Shown here in pieces: positions 38,233 to 50,327 of a stretch of DNA of 64,000 nucleotides. How positions within the stretch are numbered: the first letter of the stretch is position 1; every line of letters starts with the position of its first letter. This stretch comes from Otis tarda. Its lineage: Eukaryota; Chordata; Aves; Otidiformes; Otididae. A program made the translations under genes and the position numbers. The DNA is taken from NCBI GenBank assembly GCA_026413225.1, contig CM048552.1, positions 53,521,001 to 53,585,000 on the forward strand. Direction: 5' to 3'. The notes under the pieces were generated by a model. That model worked only from the letters and a program-made list of their open reading frames with translations, was not told the origin of the DNA and did no database searches.

Positions 38233-38238
38233 TTTAAT
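38233..38238 (-). terminator. candidate C12orf60 poly(A) signal
   Basis: The plus strand reads TTTAAT, which is ATTAAA on the minus strand, about 270 bases beyond the C12orf60 stop codon. It is a variant signal and uncertain. Confidence 0.25.
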
Positions 38239-38508
38239 AGAGAACTATTTTACTACTATCTTAACTTCTGTATATATTTCACATTACTTTCTTCTTGCTC
38301 TTGCTTTACCAGTGATTTCAAATAAGTTGTCAGAATTTGATTTTGACCTCTAAATACTCAAAGATACTAAGCCCAGATTTCAAAAAAAGAATGAAAAGAT
38401 TAGAAGCAGCTGCTGCAGATACCTTTATATGTGTGTTTAAACATGCTTAAACTCTTTTCTATGTGAGAATTACAGGAATCAGGATGGATTTCTGACACTT
38501 CAGCACAT

Positions 38509-39297
38509 TTATGTTTCTTGCTGCTTATCTGTTATCGCTGGAATGCAGGCTTCAACCATTTTAACAAAGGTTTGTAATCCTTCACAAGGTGGCTTCAGCA
38601 CCCTGAAAGCCTCCTCTAAGTAGTCAGCTGCTATTTTCAGGCTTTTATTTGCGGGTCTGTATCCTCCAAGGATAGCCTGTAGGAAAAGAAGAAGTGAAGA
38701 TGAGGATGTTAGAGAGAGCTGTTGTGACGTTTCACTTGAGGAGGAGCTGTCTTCTGTGGTACTTGGTGTCTCATTTTGTTGCAGCATCTTCATAATATCT
38801 TCATAGTCCATGAGAAGTTCGGATACTTGGAGGGATAAGGCAGGTGAACTGATTAACTGATGAATAGCAGACTCTACTGTGCCAGGGCAATTGTCATGCT
38901 TCAACAACACTGCAACAAGTGCACCCATGATGTTTTTTACAACCCCTTTGTAATTCTCAGAAAGTTCCTTTGCTGCAGTGACTTTTTCCTGCAGGGAGGT
39001 GATGGGACCAGCAATCTTAGCATGCAAACTATGCCTGATGATTTCCTGTACATCTCTGTCTTTTGTCTCCATTATGGCTTGCATCTCTTTCAAAGCACTG
39101 ACCAGGAGCTGCAGATTCTCTTTAATGCTGAAGTTTTCTTTTACTGACATGATGGGAAAGTTGGTGCCAAGATGTGCATTGAGGAGTCGGAATATTTTAT
39201 TGGTTGAAGACACATAGATGTACACTAAGTCATGCAGATTCTGGCAGGCTGTGACCAGCCTGTCTTTATCGCTCTTAAAACCAAGGCGGGCTAACAT
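38509..39297 (-). CDS. C12orf60: C12orf60 homologue, main coding exon
   Basis: A 262-residue open frame matches the uncharacterised vertebrate protein C12orf60 (245 residues in human) in length, position and orientation. Shared features are an N-terminal helical region (DKDRLVTACQNLHDL, KEMQAIMETKD), a central serine-rich linker (about residues 182-202) and the C-terminal LKIAADYLEEAFRVLKP segment. No signal peptide or membrane segment is evident, and function is unknown. A splice acceptor (TTTTCAG) lies just upstream on the minus strand, so the exon begins at 39317, only 20 bases before the chosen ATG. The frame stays open through those bases, so a short N-terminal extension from an upstream exon is possible. 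The first exon is probably at the WBP11 CpG island (about 48.3-48.4 kb), as in human, which would place SMCO3 inside its intron. Confidence 0.88.
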   Translation of the reverse strand: MLARLGFKSDKDRLVTACQNLHDLVYIYVSSTNKIFRLLNAHLGTNFPIMSVKENFSIKENLQLLVSALKEMQAIMETKDRDVQEIIRHSLHAKIAGPITSLQEKVTAAKELSENYKGVVKNIMGALVAVLLKHDNCPGTVESAIHQLISSPALSLQVSELLMDYEDIMKMLQQNETPSTTEDSSSSSETSQQLSLTSSSSLLLFLQAILGGYRPANKSLKIAADYLEEAFRVLKPPCEGLQTFVKMVEACIPAITDKQQET

Positions 39298-39359
39298 TTC
39301 TGGAGTGAGGTCTGGCTCTGAAAAGCAAACAGAGGAAATCCAGAAGATACAGAGGAGTA

Positions 39360-42300
39360 AAACTGGATATATATTTTAGCTAGAATGTTACATTTCTGAA
39401 ACCAGTATTACAAATTATCAAGCTACCTGACCCACCCTTCCCCAAGACATGATAGAAGAAAACACAGAAAAAGCTCTTTGTCAGCCTTTGCAGTGGTCTT
39501 ACCAAGCAGACCAGCAAAATATGGTATAAACAGCTGCAAGCATTCTTACTCTTATGGCTGCAGAAAGTATGACTCTGACCTTCAACGTGCAATCTGACAA
39601 GCAGTGAAAGTGGTGTAAGTGAATTTTTCTTGCCTTTTGGTGTTCATTGGTAAATTTATGGGAGTCCTAGCAAGCAATCTAATTTACATCATCCTTAGAA
39701 CTACAATCCTTCAATTTGTATATATTAGTGGGTCTACATAGAATTAAACTCATATTCTGGGGAGAGGGAAAGAGACAGAGCAGAGGCAAATGCATCAGAG
39801 TTCTACATTCAAGAGACAAAGCAACTGAAGACTGAGTAACACAGTGTTTTGTCAGGCTACATTTTCCTGTGAAGTGGCCCATATCTATCAGTTCATACAG
39901 TGGCTAGATGTTGCAAGTATCCCATGGTAGGTGGAAGCACAAAACATTCTCCTTGCTTGGGCTCCCATCTTGCTACCGTTTTGACTACTAAGGAAATTGT
40001 ATCTTTCTGCTTACACCAAAGAGTTCTCCCCAGGCCAACTGCAGGCACAGTCCTGGGACAGCACACAGCTGAGGGACTGCTCCTAATTTTGCCTTTGCTT
40101 GTGCCAGAGCCCTGAAGAGCTAGAATGGTTGCAGCAGACATGTCATCAGCTATTGCTGTGGTTAGATGCAGAGTTAGATGTGTCCAAACAGTTGTGACTG
40201 CCCATCCCACTGCATACTTTTAAAGACTTTTCTCTCACTGCTCAGCTCAACCCTCTGCATCTTCCTCCTTTCCCTTCCTATAGCAAAAGTGATCTGAAAA
40301 TGTGTGAACTGGAAAAATTGATTTTAGGCTCCACTGCTGTTCAACCAGAGCTGGCTCTGGGGCTCCACACCACTTCTTCCACTCTCACGGAATCAGAGAA
40401 GAGGATCTGGGAAACTGCAGCAAAGAAAGGTGACAGGCACTCCAGAAGAAGACCTTCCCTCAAACTTAATAGGTCTGAAACAATAGCTATTCATCTTCCC
40501 TAAAGAACTGGAGTAAAGCAGGAACAAGATTGCTTGTTTATTGTTTAAATAATTTGCTGTCATTTTCCTAAACAATAGAGACTCTAGAAGAGAAAAATTT
40601 GCATCCACTGCAGACCTTGAGGACCTGAAATCAGTTTCCAAACTACAGAATGTGAAACAGAGGGAATTTCCAGCCTGATTAATTCAATTCAGTCCAATTT
40701 TGGAAGAAGTATTTCAGCACTACATGGCATTCCCAGTTAATAACAGGAGTCACTAACAGACCATTGCAGAAAGGTAATAGTTAAAGCATTAGTGTTCTTT
40801 CTCAGCTCATTTTCTCATGCTTACGGCTCTGAAAACAAGGGGAGTTTGTCACTCTGGTGCTGAGTTGAATACAACAGCTCAGCTTTCAGTGCAAAACAAG
40901 CTGGCAATTGCAGATTACTCATTTTATGCTTGATCTTGCACTTTCATCTGAAAACTCAACCATCCTCTGCTGGGGAGACAGGACTGATGATCAGATCCTA
41001 GTGAGCGGCAGGGCCATCTTTCTAAGGAACGGAGCATGGAAGATGTCTAACTTGGATGAAGGCAGAAGCACAAGCTTGTCTTGCTGAGACAGACAAAGCC
41101 TGTTTTCACTGTCTGTGGAATCTGTTATTCTATTTGTGTGGGATTGTTCAACATTTCTTCCATAATTCACAGGTGTACAAAATCAGTCATGGCAACAATT
41201 CTTTATATCAAGGAAAAGCTGCAAGCATTAGTGTTTATTGTTTATAAACAACAGAAATGTATCAATTCTAATTAAAAAATTAATCCTGTATCTGGATGAA
41301 TGAAAAGCACTGTCCTACATGTTTTATGTTCTGAGAACTGCAAGTAATACCATCCTCTTTCAGCCATGGCTGTAGGTACCTGTGATGGTACCTTTGTCGT
41401 AGGCAGAGGGATTCATGCGTTACCTATTCTCTCAAGGAACAGAAGGCCTTTGGAGGGCAAAACTATTGGAAACTAGCATTAAATAAACTGAAACGTGTTA
41501 AAATTGGAAGTGGAAAAGAGGAATAAAATGAAACTAATGCAAGTAAACATCACACAATAGAATTAATGACAAGTGGGCAGGCAACAGGACCCAGCTGAAG
41601 CCCAGGCTCTGGATCCCTAACTCATCACATGCTGCTGGAAAGCACTAGAGGAATGCAGCAGAAAGCAGATGAAGTCACTGTCCCATACACTGATTGCAGC
41701 TGATTGCAGGAGCACTCAGACAAAACCAGGTAGGCAGTCTAAATGTTTAATAAAAGCAACTTCTGGAGAAAATCTCCCTGGAGTTGGAGAAATAGTCAGA
41801 CATATGGAAATATATGTGACCTGCCTAACTCTAGAAAGCAAATGTAAAAACTAGCAAAATTGTTAATGTGAAGAGTAGAGGGTAATTTTAGCATTGAGAC
41901 AGAATCTAGAGCAGTTATAGGAAGCTGAAATAATAATGCATAAAGAATAGATGCTAAAAGTCTCCTCCACATCTATGTGAAATGTTTATTGGAGTACTAT
42001 TCCTCTAAGAACACTTTGTCTTCTCAGTTTCTACAAATAAGGAAAAACAAATGACCCTTCAACAAAATGTCACTGGAGTAGAAAGGATCTAATATCACAC
42101 TAAGTCAGAGAGCAGGCCAGCAGCCTGCCCTGAGGCAGAACTGATAAGAATTCACATCTTGTATTGACATGAATTTATGTTTCCTGAAAATGACAAGCTT
42201 TTACTGTTTATGTACTTCGCTCCTTCCAGCTAGAAGAAGAAGAAAGATGTGTTAAATAGTTTGTTGTCTTAACGGAGCTACAAGGTAAGTGGCTGGAAGA

Positions 42301-43940
42301 AATGTACAGTACTGTGCAAAATATTGTTGAAAAACTTCTCTTCAGACTGGCTTTTATTTCAAGATTGAGATTGTAAAGGTGACTAGGGGACTCTTTAAAT
42401 AATTTTGTTTTTCTACAGTGATCTTGTGGGGGAGGGTGTGTTTAGTAAAATACAGCTGGGTCAGTGTCAGATGATTTGCAGTTAGCAGATAATGCAAGGA
42501 ATACAAAGGACCAAAATAACACAAAGGTATCATTTAAGAAGAAAAATCTAGCCAGGCTCCTACACAAAACTATTTGTAGCTATAACTGTGATATGTAGGC
42601 ACCAACAGCAAGAAGAGGTTTATCTTGGAAAAATGTGAAGCACTGCAAAAATGTGGCCCAGATTTGCAATAAGAGGGTTGAGAATGCAAAAGTACCAATA
42701 AAGAAATGAGTCATCCTACTCATTCATGGTTTGCCCCTGTTGCAAAGTAAGATACATGCATTTAAGTGAAATTTATGCTAAAGCATTTTTACCTTGCAGC
42801 TGGTGATGGGTTAAAAGCAAGTGGCACAGAGTTGGTTACAGAAGCTCAGTGATGAGGAGTTACTCCATGATCACTGGTAACTCAGTTACTTTGGACTCTA
42901 CATATTGACATGCAGGTGATGAAGAAAAATGCATGAAATAAGCTTTTTTCTTGGCAAACTAGTGATGGCTCAGAGAAGTACAGTGACTATAAGGATTAGA
43001 CATAAGTGTTAAGGGGGGTTAAAAAATGGAAGAAGTTAAATTTCGTGGTCAGGTCTGTATATCAATAAGGGAGGATCAGATTCTGCCCAGCCATGTCCTA
43101 GGAGCTTGGTGAGCACCTGCTGATATTAGCTCCACACAGGACATTCTGGGTATAGAGGGAGTGTGGCTGCGCAAGCAGGGCTCTCCCTGCAAGCTGGTGT
43201 GCGCTGCTCCAAGGCAGTCTGCCGTCACAGACATCCAGCTGGAGTAGGTGCACCTCACGGTGCTTATGTGGCATGCTGAACATCACGGGGCTGTCTGCAG
43301 CTGTTTGATGTTCAACAGTGGAAAAAAAAAAAAAAAAATTGGGAATCCATTCCAGTATTAGGGAGGTGAATAAACAATGAGGGAACAGGGGCTAAAGGGA
43401 AGGAAAGGGAAAAAAAAAAACACAGTGGGAGATGTGTCTAAGGTGATATATGCTAGAATGGGTTTATTATAGATAATTTTACTACTCTCTGTGAATTCCC
43501 AAGTGTGAGTTTATTTGTATAAGCACAGAGTGCTTGTGTAGTAACATTTTCTCTTGAATGTGAGGAGAAATAAGCTACACTGGCATAAAACACCCTTGTG
43601 ATACAGACTGTGCTTACTCTACCAGCCATCATAGTTGTTTAAAAATCAAATGCCACCAACTGAAAAAAATAGACTGATACAAAAGTGTGTCTAGAATAGG
43701 CCCTTCATTTCCACAGCTTATTTTAGATTTTGCTGATTAGATGAGATTGTTCCATTTTTTAGTGAACTAGTTCAGCTTCATTTTACCGATCTGCTGATTA
43801 TGTATTTGTTAGCTATTTTTGTTGCTCTATTTTTGCATGTTTTATAATGTCTCATAATGTCCTTTTCCAATAATTTGGCTAAAAATCCCAAACAAGAATT
43901 ATGATGTCTACATTTACAAGCTATGCCTTGGGATTTGCCT
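39360..43940. other. probable intron 1 of C12orf60, no other gene seen
   Basis: I see non-coding sequence with a long A run at 43322-43338 and other simple repeats. No exon or transposon is recognised. Confidence 0.45.
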
Positions 43941-43946
43941 TGTGAG

Positions 43947-43954
43947 TATAAAAA
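43947..43954 (+). promoter_or_regulatory. candidate TATA box of SMCO3
   Basis: TATAAAAA lies about 128 bases before the SMCO3 ATG and could start a leader near 43975. A pyrimidine tract ending in AG (CTCTCTTGAAGTAG, to 44060) is also present, so the coding exon may instead be spliced to an upstream leader exon, as in human. Confidence 0.35.
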
Positions 43955-44071
43955 AGAACCAGTGAGGCAGAGACAAAGAAATCTACATTTAATTGCTCTT
44001 TAAGGGCCAGGGTTATTGATGTTGGGCAGTGTAACAGATTTATTTTCTCTCTTGAAGTAGCCTATATCTGA

Positions 44072-44752
<681 letters not shown>

Positions 44753-45333
44753 ATGAAGCTTGAGTTCTCTCTCCTGCTGTGACAGTGGCTGTAGCAGCTA
44801 CGCCTGCAGAATCTTTCTTTACTCATTATGGTAAATGAACAACTGATGGCTTTTTTTTTTCCTTGTTAGTGGCAGCAGAGCAAGAGATGTGACAAATCAG
44901 GGAATCGGCACTGACATGTATTAATAGGGAACTGGCTTTTAGGTACTTCCGGGAGGCAATGCTTCAAATACTTCGCTCCTTTCCTTCAGCTATTTTCTGG
45001 AACGCATTGTAGAAAACCTTGACCTGTAATTCATACTAGTGACAATAATACTGCTGGAGCAGTAGTGGTGAGAAGATGTGATTTTTCTCTTAATATGTTT
45101 CTATTCGATATCAATTATGACAACATGATGGGAGAAAACAATTTCAACAATGTCGTCACCTGGAGGGCTCATCAGGACAGCTGTGCTTGCTAAACTCTTA
45201 GTGTGGATTAGTGCTAAATCTGAAAGGCTGAATTCCCTGCTCATAGAAGTGCTTACAAGGACTAGCTGAAGCATATTTAACTGCTATTTCCTGTCCCATC
45301 CCTGCCTAAGGAGCCAGCCAGAGACCTTCTTTA

Positions 45334-45339
45334 AATAAA
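45334..45339 (+). terminator. candidate SMCO3 poly(A) signal
   Basis: AATAAA lies about 580 bases after the SMCO3 stop. A second AATAAA is at 45821-45826. Either or both may be used. Confidence 0.4.
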
Positions 45340-45849
45340 CTCTAATCCCAGTAGATGAGCAAGTAAGAGAAGCATGGGCCTACAGGCAAACACACACAAC
45401 CTTGCCCCACAACTGAGAGAAACCAGCTGTAGTATTCCAGGCATGCCTGGCTGTGAATAACCTCTTATGCTCAGTAATGCCCTGCTCCTGCCAACACACG
45501 GGTCAATATTTTTCTGCACAGTTGCTGCTTTGTTGATTGAAATAAGATTATACACACGTACAAGCCTGTAGGATGACAGCCCTATTAATGTACTAAATTT
45601 ATTTTCAAGTGCTTTACCCAGTCCCACCAATGGTGGACTGCCAAGAGCGTGCTCAAATTCTGCATTTCACAATATGCTCCCAAATGTCTTTATTTGTCAG
45701 ATTTTAAAAACAAAACTGGAAGCAAGAACATGATTTGCAGTCCCTTGCCCTGATTTGCTGTGGTTTGTTTGTTTTTTTTTTCTGCTTTGACCTTTGAAAA
45801 AAAAAGGCAATTTAAGAATTAATAAAAATGTACCTGAATATTATAACAC

Positions 45850-48180
45850 CACTCTTTCCTGTATTCCGTTTGGTTTTATTTTGTTCTGTTTGAAAACTCA
45901 ATCTTAAAACAAATAGTGAAAAAAGAACAAAATCTTCATTATAGATGAAATTTGTAAATTGTGTTTTATATCCATGATAGACTAATCTAGTAGGATTGTG
46001 TACAGGTTCCTTTTTTAGTACTATCTTCCCCCATACTGAAAGCATACTCAAACTCATACTTGTTTATTAATATTCATTAGATGATTACACCAATAACTAG
46101 ATCGGGCCTGTGAAAGCAAAGAGATGGGTAAGATCAGAACAGAGAAGCTCTCCATTGGCTTCATAACCCTTCCATTCTGGGTTTTAGTGTTCCTGCTTTT
46201 TTTTTTTTTTTGACTCCTCTTTGCTCTTGTATTCAAAAGCCACTAGATGGCAATGCAGCTGCTGGCTCTCAAGCAGCTCTGCCAGCCATCAGGGAGAAAG
46301 CCCAGGGTTCAGGAGCACGGATGGGTGTCAGGGACTGACAAACTGGAACCAGCAGAAACCACAGACTGGGCAATGTGGGTCAGAAGAGGCAACTCGGAGG
46401 AGGCAAAAAGCACTGCCGTGCCTCATACGAGACTTTGTGGTGGGTGACATGGTGACCTGAAGCATCATTTCTCCAAGATGTGACATCTCCCACCTCCTGA
46501 CACAAGTGGCACTCGGTTTAGAGGCAAGAGACTTGTCAATCAGCAGAACAGCAATATCTGAGTGTTGGAGAGGCAGCAGTTCCTGGCTCCTGCTGACTTG
46601 CTCTGTGCAAATGTACATTCTAATTTAGGAAGAAAAAAACATCAGCTCAGCACATATTTTTGTGAGATTGCCAATCACTGCTGTAATGAGAACAGCAGAG
46701 TCAAATAAAAACAAATCTGTTGTACTTTTCAGGCAGTTTGTCCACATTTTCTTGAAAGAAAATTCTAAGCAGTGTGAGAGGAAGTGGGATACACAATGAG
46801 CAATATAAAGATATACAATCTCTATTCACCTTTTGATAGATCCTTGTTCCTGGTGGGCTTAATGGAAAGCTGTCTGGCCTGCAACAGCAGGTGCGGCAGG
46901 TGTTCTCATGCCCATGAGATGCTGGAAGATGTTGAAGATGCTGGAGGCTGGTGGGTGGCAACCTGTCCCTCTGCTTATGATGTAGGAGGCTGTGAGCTCA
47001 CAGAGGCCAGGCCAGCATCCCTAGCCAGCTAGGAGAGCCGCCCATGACCTCATAGAGGGGTATGGCAACATCCAGCCACAACAAAGTAGTTTTGAGGTAA
47101 AAAAACCTGCCAATCAGCTTGGGACCTTCCCAAACTCTTTCCCAATAAGAAAATCCATGGGATTTATTTGCATTACTGACAATCACTCTGCCACGTACAT
47201 GATGAGCAAACTCCCAAGGCACTGAGAGCTCCCAAAGTCCTAGCTCTAAGGATACTCCTGGGCTGGCCATCTGCTTCACTTGGATTTTTGTGCACTTTGC
47301 GACTAATGTTGGTGTTAATGCAATGCATTGCTTATAATTTTGCTTTTAGCCACCCTGCAATGATCCTTCATAAAGTTCCAAGTTTGTCAACTAAATCTCC
47401 ATTATTTGAAAAACTGTAACAACATTGTGTTGCATGGCACATCCATCCAGACCAAGGGATCTACAAATCCTGCTCAGAGATCAGACCACCTCTGCTCCCA
47501 GGTGCATCTGTGAAAATGTTCTTTCTACACCTCCCTCCAGCATATTAATTCTTAAAGCCTGCACCCACACTTTATTGCTTGCCCCTTCCTTATCCACAGT
47601 GATGCTACTGGTATCCACGGAGATGTTCCATGTATCTTTATCTGGGTTCTTCATGTCTCTGAGGGCTTTTGCTGGGAGAGTCACTTTGGGCAATGAGGCA
47701 GAACGGTTCCCACCAAGCGCTCACCAGCCTCTGCAAAGCTGGTCACCAGTTTGCTGCAGGGGCTTCAATGGCAGAGGGGCTGCAAGGAAAGACAAGTAAC
47801 AGAGCAGCTCCTGTGATCCCTCCTGGAACTAAACTAGCCCTCCTCTTCTCTTTGCGTGGCCTTAGTTGCCAGATGAACGTCACTGGTCACTTTTCTCCAG
47901 CAGTCCCCTGAAACAGCAGCTGGCACAGGAGCCTAATGGAGGGACGCCGGCCGCACTTGCAGGGGAGTAGCACTGTCTTCAGGCCAAACCCAACAAGAAA
48001 TGTATGGAGACCACCAGGAACTCCTTCTCCCTCAGCGTTTTGCCTTTATTCCCCACGAACAGAGGTTTTTCACACGTTCCTCGGCTCTACCTTGTTCCAG
48101 GACAGGGGAACATTTTGTAGGGTCTCCCCAGCACAGCGTGGGAGAAGAGTGACCGCGCTCACAGGCCTTCTCCCCATACC
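45850..48180. other. probable intronic sequence of C12orf60, no other gene seen
   Basis: A T run lies at about 46198-46213. No exon, RNA gene or named repeat is recognised. Confidence 0.4.
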
Positions 48181-48680
48181 CCTGCCTAACTGCACCTTCC
48201 CCCGCCCCGGAGCCCGGTGGGGTGGGGATGGAGGCCCCTGCTCCCCCCCTCCCTCTCCGCCGCTTGAGGGGCCGGACCCAACGGCCGCGCCCAACGGCCC
48301 ACGCCGCTCACGTGACCCCCGACCGGCGCGCGGCGCCCTGAACCACGCCCCCTCCCCGCCCGGCCCGCCCAGCCACAGAGGAGCCTGCGCGCGGCGGAGA
48401 GAAGCGGAGCGGAACCATAGAGTTGGCGCGAGCGCGCTACAGCCCTCACTTCCGGAACGCGGTCCCGCGCGGCGCGGCGCGGCAGCCGCGCTTTACGGCA
48501 GCGCGCCACTCGGTCCCGGTTCAAGATGGCGGTGGGGCCGCGGCGGCAAGGAGCGCGGGGCTTGTAGAGGCCGTTGCAGCGGGAGGGAGCCGGGCTGCCC
48601 CGCCCCGGCCGGGCGGAGGGGTGAGAGGAGCGGGACGGGACGGGATGGGGGCTGGGAGGAAAAGGAGAAGGGAAACGAGG
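48180..48680. promoter_or_regulatory. CpG island, probable bidirectional promoter of WBP11 (+) and C12orf60 (-)
   Basis: This is the strongest CpG-dense block in the window. Visible sites are a palindromic TCACGTGA E-box (48308-48315, USF/TFE type), an ETS/GABP site ACTTCCGG (48448-48455) and a YY1-type CAAGATGGCGG (48522-48532) at the expected WBP11 start. No TATA box is seen. In human, WBP11 and C12orf60 start head to head about 100 bases apart. Here a minus-strand donor at 48306-48311 (read GTGAGC) could end the C12orf60 leader exon. The large open frames through this block are effects of GC content. Confidence 0.75.
48500..48620 (+). other. WBP11: WBP11 non-coding exon 1 (approximate 5' end)
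   Basis: The exon ends at a donor GGG|GTGAGA (intron from 48621) and is spliced to the coding exon at 50308. The 5' end is placed near the YY1-type motif and is uncertain. The exon contains a 13-codon upstream open frame, ATG 48526-48528 to TAG 48565-48567. Confidence 0.6.
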
Positions 48681-50280
48681 AGAAGGCGGCGTTTTGCAGC
48701 CTTCTTTTCCTCTCTCCTTCGGGGGAGGAGGGGAGGCTTTCGTGTGCCTCATGGGAGGCTTTCTGCCTCGTTTCCCAGTGGCCAGAAAAATCCTAAATTT
48801 AGTGGTCGATTTTCTTTTTTCTTTCCTCCTTCGGCTGTTGACTTGTTGCGTTGATGCTCTTTGCTTTGTGTCCTAAAAGGATTTGAGATCGAGGTTTCAA
48901 AAGTTTATTCTCTCCCTTTACCCTTTAAATGTTAGAAATCTGGGAAACGCGGGGCGTAAATGTAACTCCTGCCTCTGTTTGCTGAGGTTCCCACCTCAAG
49001 AATTGATAGTGTTTTGCGAGAAAATCAGTGTAATCTTATAAATAGGAAGTGTGTTACTGGTGATCACAAACCATGGGGTGCTCTTTCAAGCAGCAGGCCA
49101 GCTGGGAGCATAAGATGCTGGTATAAACCATGAGCAGAGCTGTGTAGACTTACTAGTCAGTGCATTGAACGTGGCTGGTTCTTGGAGGGTTCTTGCTAGG
49201 AACCCCTTCAGTGAGTTGCTGTGCTTAAATTTCTTTTTAGGTGGTAAAGGGAGGCGCGTCATCTAGTGGTTTGAAAGTGGTATCTTCTGTAATTAGGGAA
49301 GAAGGATGGACATAATGACTGCAGTGAGGCTGGGGAAGGCTTCAAACTGAACTTGTGAATAGTTTCACTTTAGTTACTGTCTATTTGGATGCAGTATGGT
49401 GACTACAATACTGTATCCCATCAGCTCCCAAATTTCAGAGGGTGTTTTAGATTTTGAGGTGGAATCTGTTGGATGTTGTGGAAGGGTTTTTGTGGTTTTT
49501 GTTTTTGATGGTTTTTTTTTCCGGTGGTATTTTGGCAGGGAAGTAGGGCTGGAGGTAGGGGGAGATTAGAACTGTGGAAGAGGCAACATCCCTGCCTGTA
49601 GTGTGGACACAATGTCTGCAAATTCAAGAAATGTGTAAAGACAATAAATAGTTCTTTCCAGAATAACCTTTTATTCTCTGATTGTCCTGACACAGCTTGA
49701 AATAATACTGATGGAGGTAGAGAGCATAAGGATAGTGGTGTAGCAGTGGTCTATGGGGAGGAGAAAAAGACACGGATCTGTGCAGAGCACATAGTGGGTG
49801 CTGGGGAGAGAAATAAAGGGCAGCTTAAAAATCTGAAGAAAGGAGGAAATTTTTGGGAAACACTTGAAAATTAGAGGAATGGAAAGGTAGAAATTGAAGA
49901 GCTCTTATGAGAGTGAATGAAAAGCTAGAAGGGCTCTGATATGCTCTTAGAAAAACAGAATGTGTATTTCACCCTCCCCTGTGCCCCTCTGTAGTGTAAA
50001 CAAGAGCCTTTTTGGTTTGAGTCTTGGAGTGAATAACGAGCTTTAAAGTAAGTACTTAATAAAGTAGTGGTAAGTAGGTAATTAAATCGTATAATTTAGT
50101 GAAAGTAAGGTGATTTTGATGTGAATGTCAGACCTTTTAGTAGGGTTTGAGGAGCTCAAGAGTATTTGAGGATTTTGAGGGAGCAACTCTGCTGATATAG
50201 AGAAGAGAAATAAGCATACTCAAGACACTGGTGCATAGGACCTGAAACCATGTCATCTTTTCCAGGTCTCTCCCTTTCCC

Positions 50281-50305
50281 TTTTTTTTTTTTTTTTTTTT
50301 TTTTT
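50281..50305 (+). repeat. 25-base T run at the WBP11 exon 2 acceptor
   Basis: An uninterrupted run of 25 T serves as the polypyrimidine tract directly before the TAG acceptor at 50307. Its length is likely to vary between individuals. Confidence 0.85.
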
Positions 50306-50327
50306 AGTCGGAACGAAGGCAGTCAAA

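Noticed and set aside
47936-48796. 286-codon open frame on the plus strand across the CpG island
   Set aside because: It is Pro/Arg/Gly-rich and runs through the WBP11 promoter and exon 1 donor. A competing minus-strand frame of similar kind overlaps it. GC content explains both.
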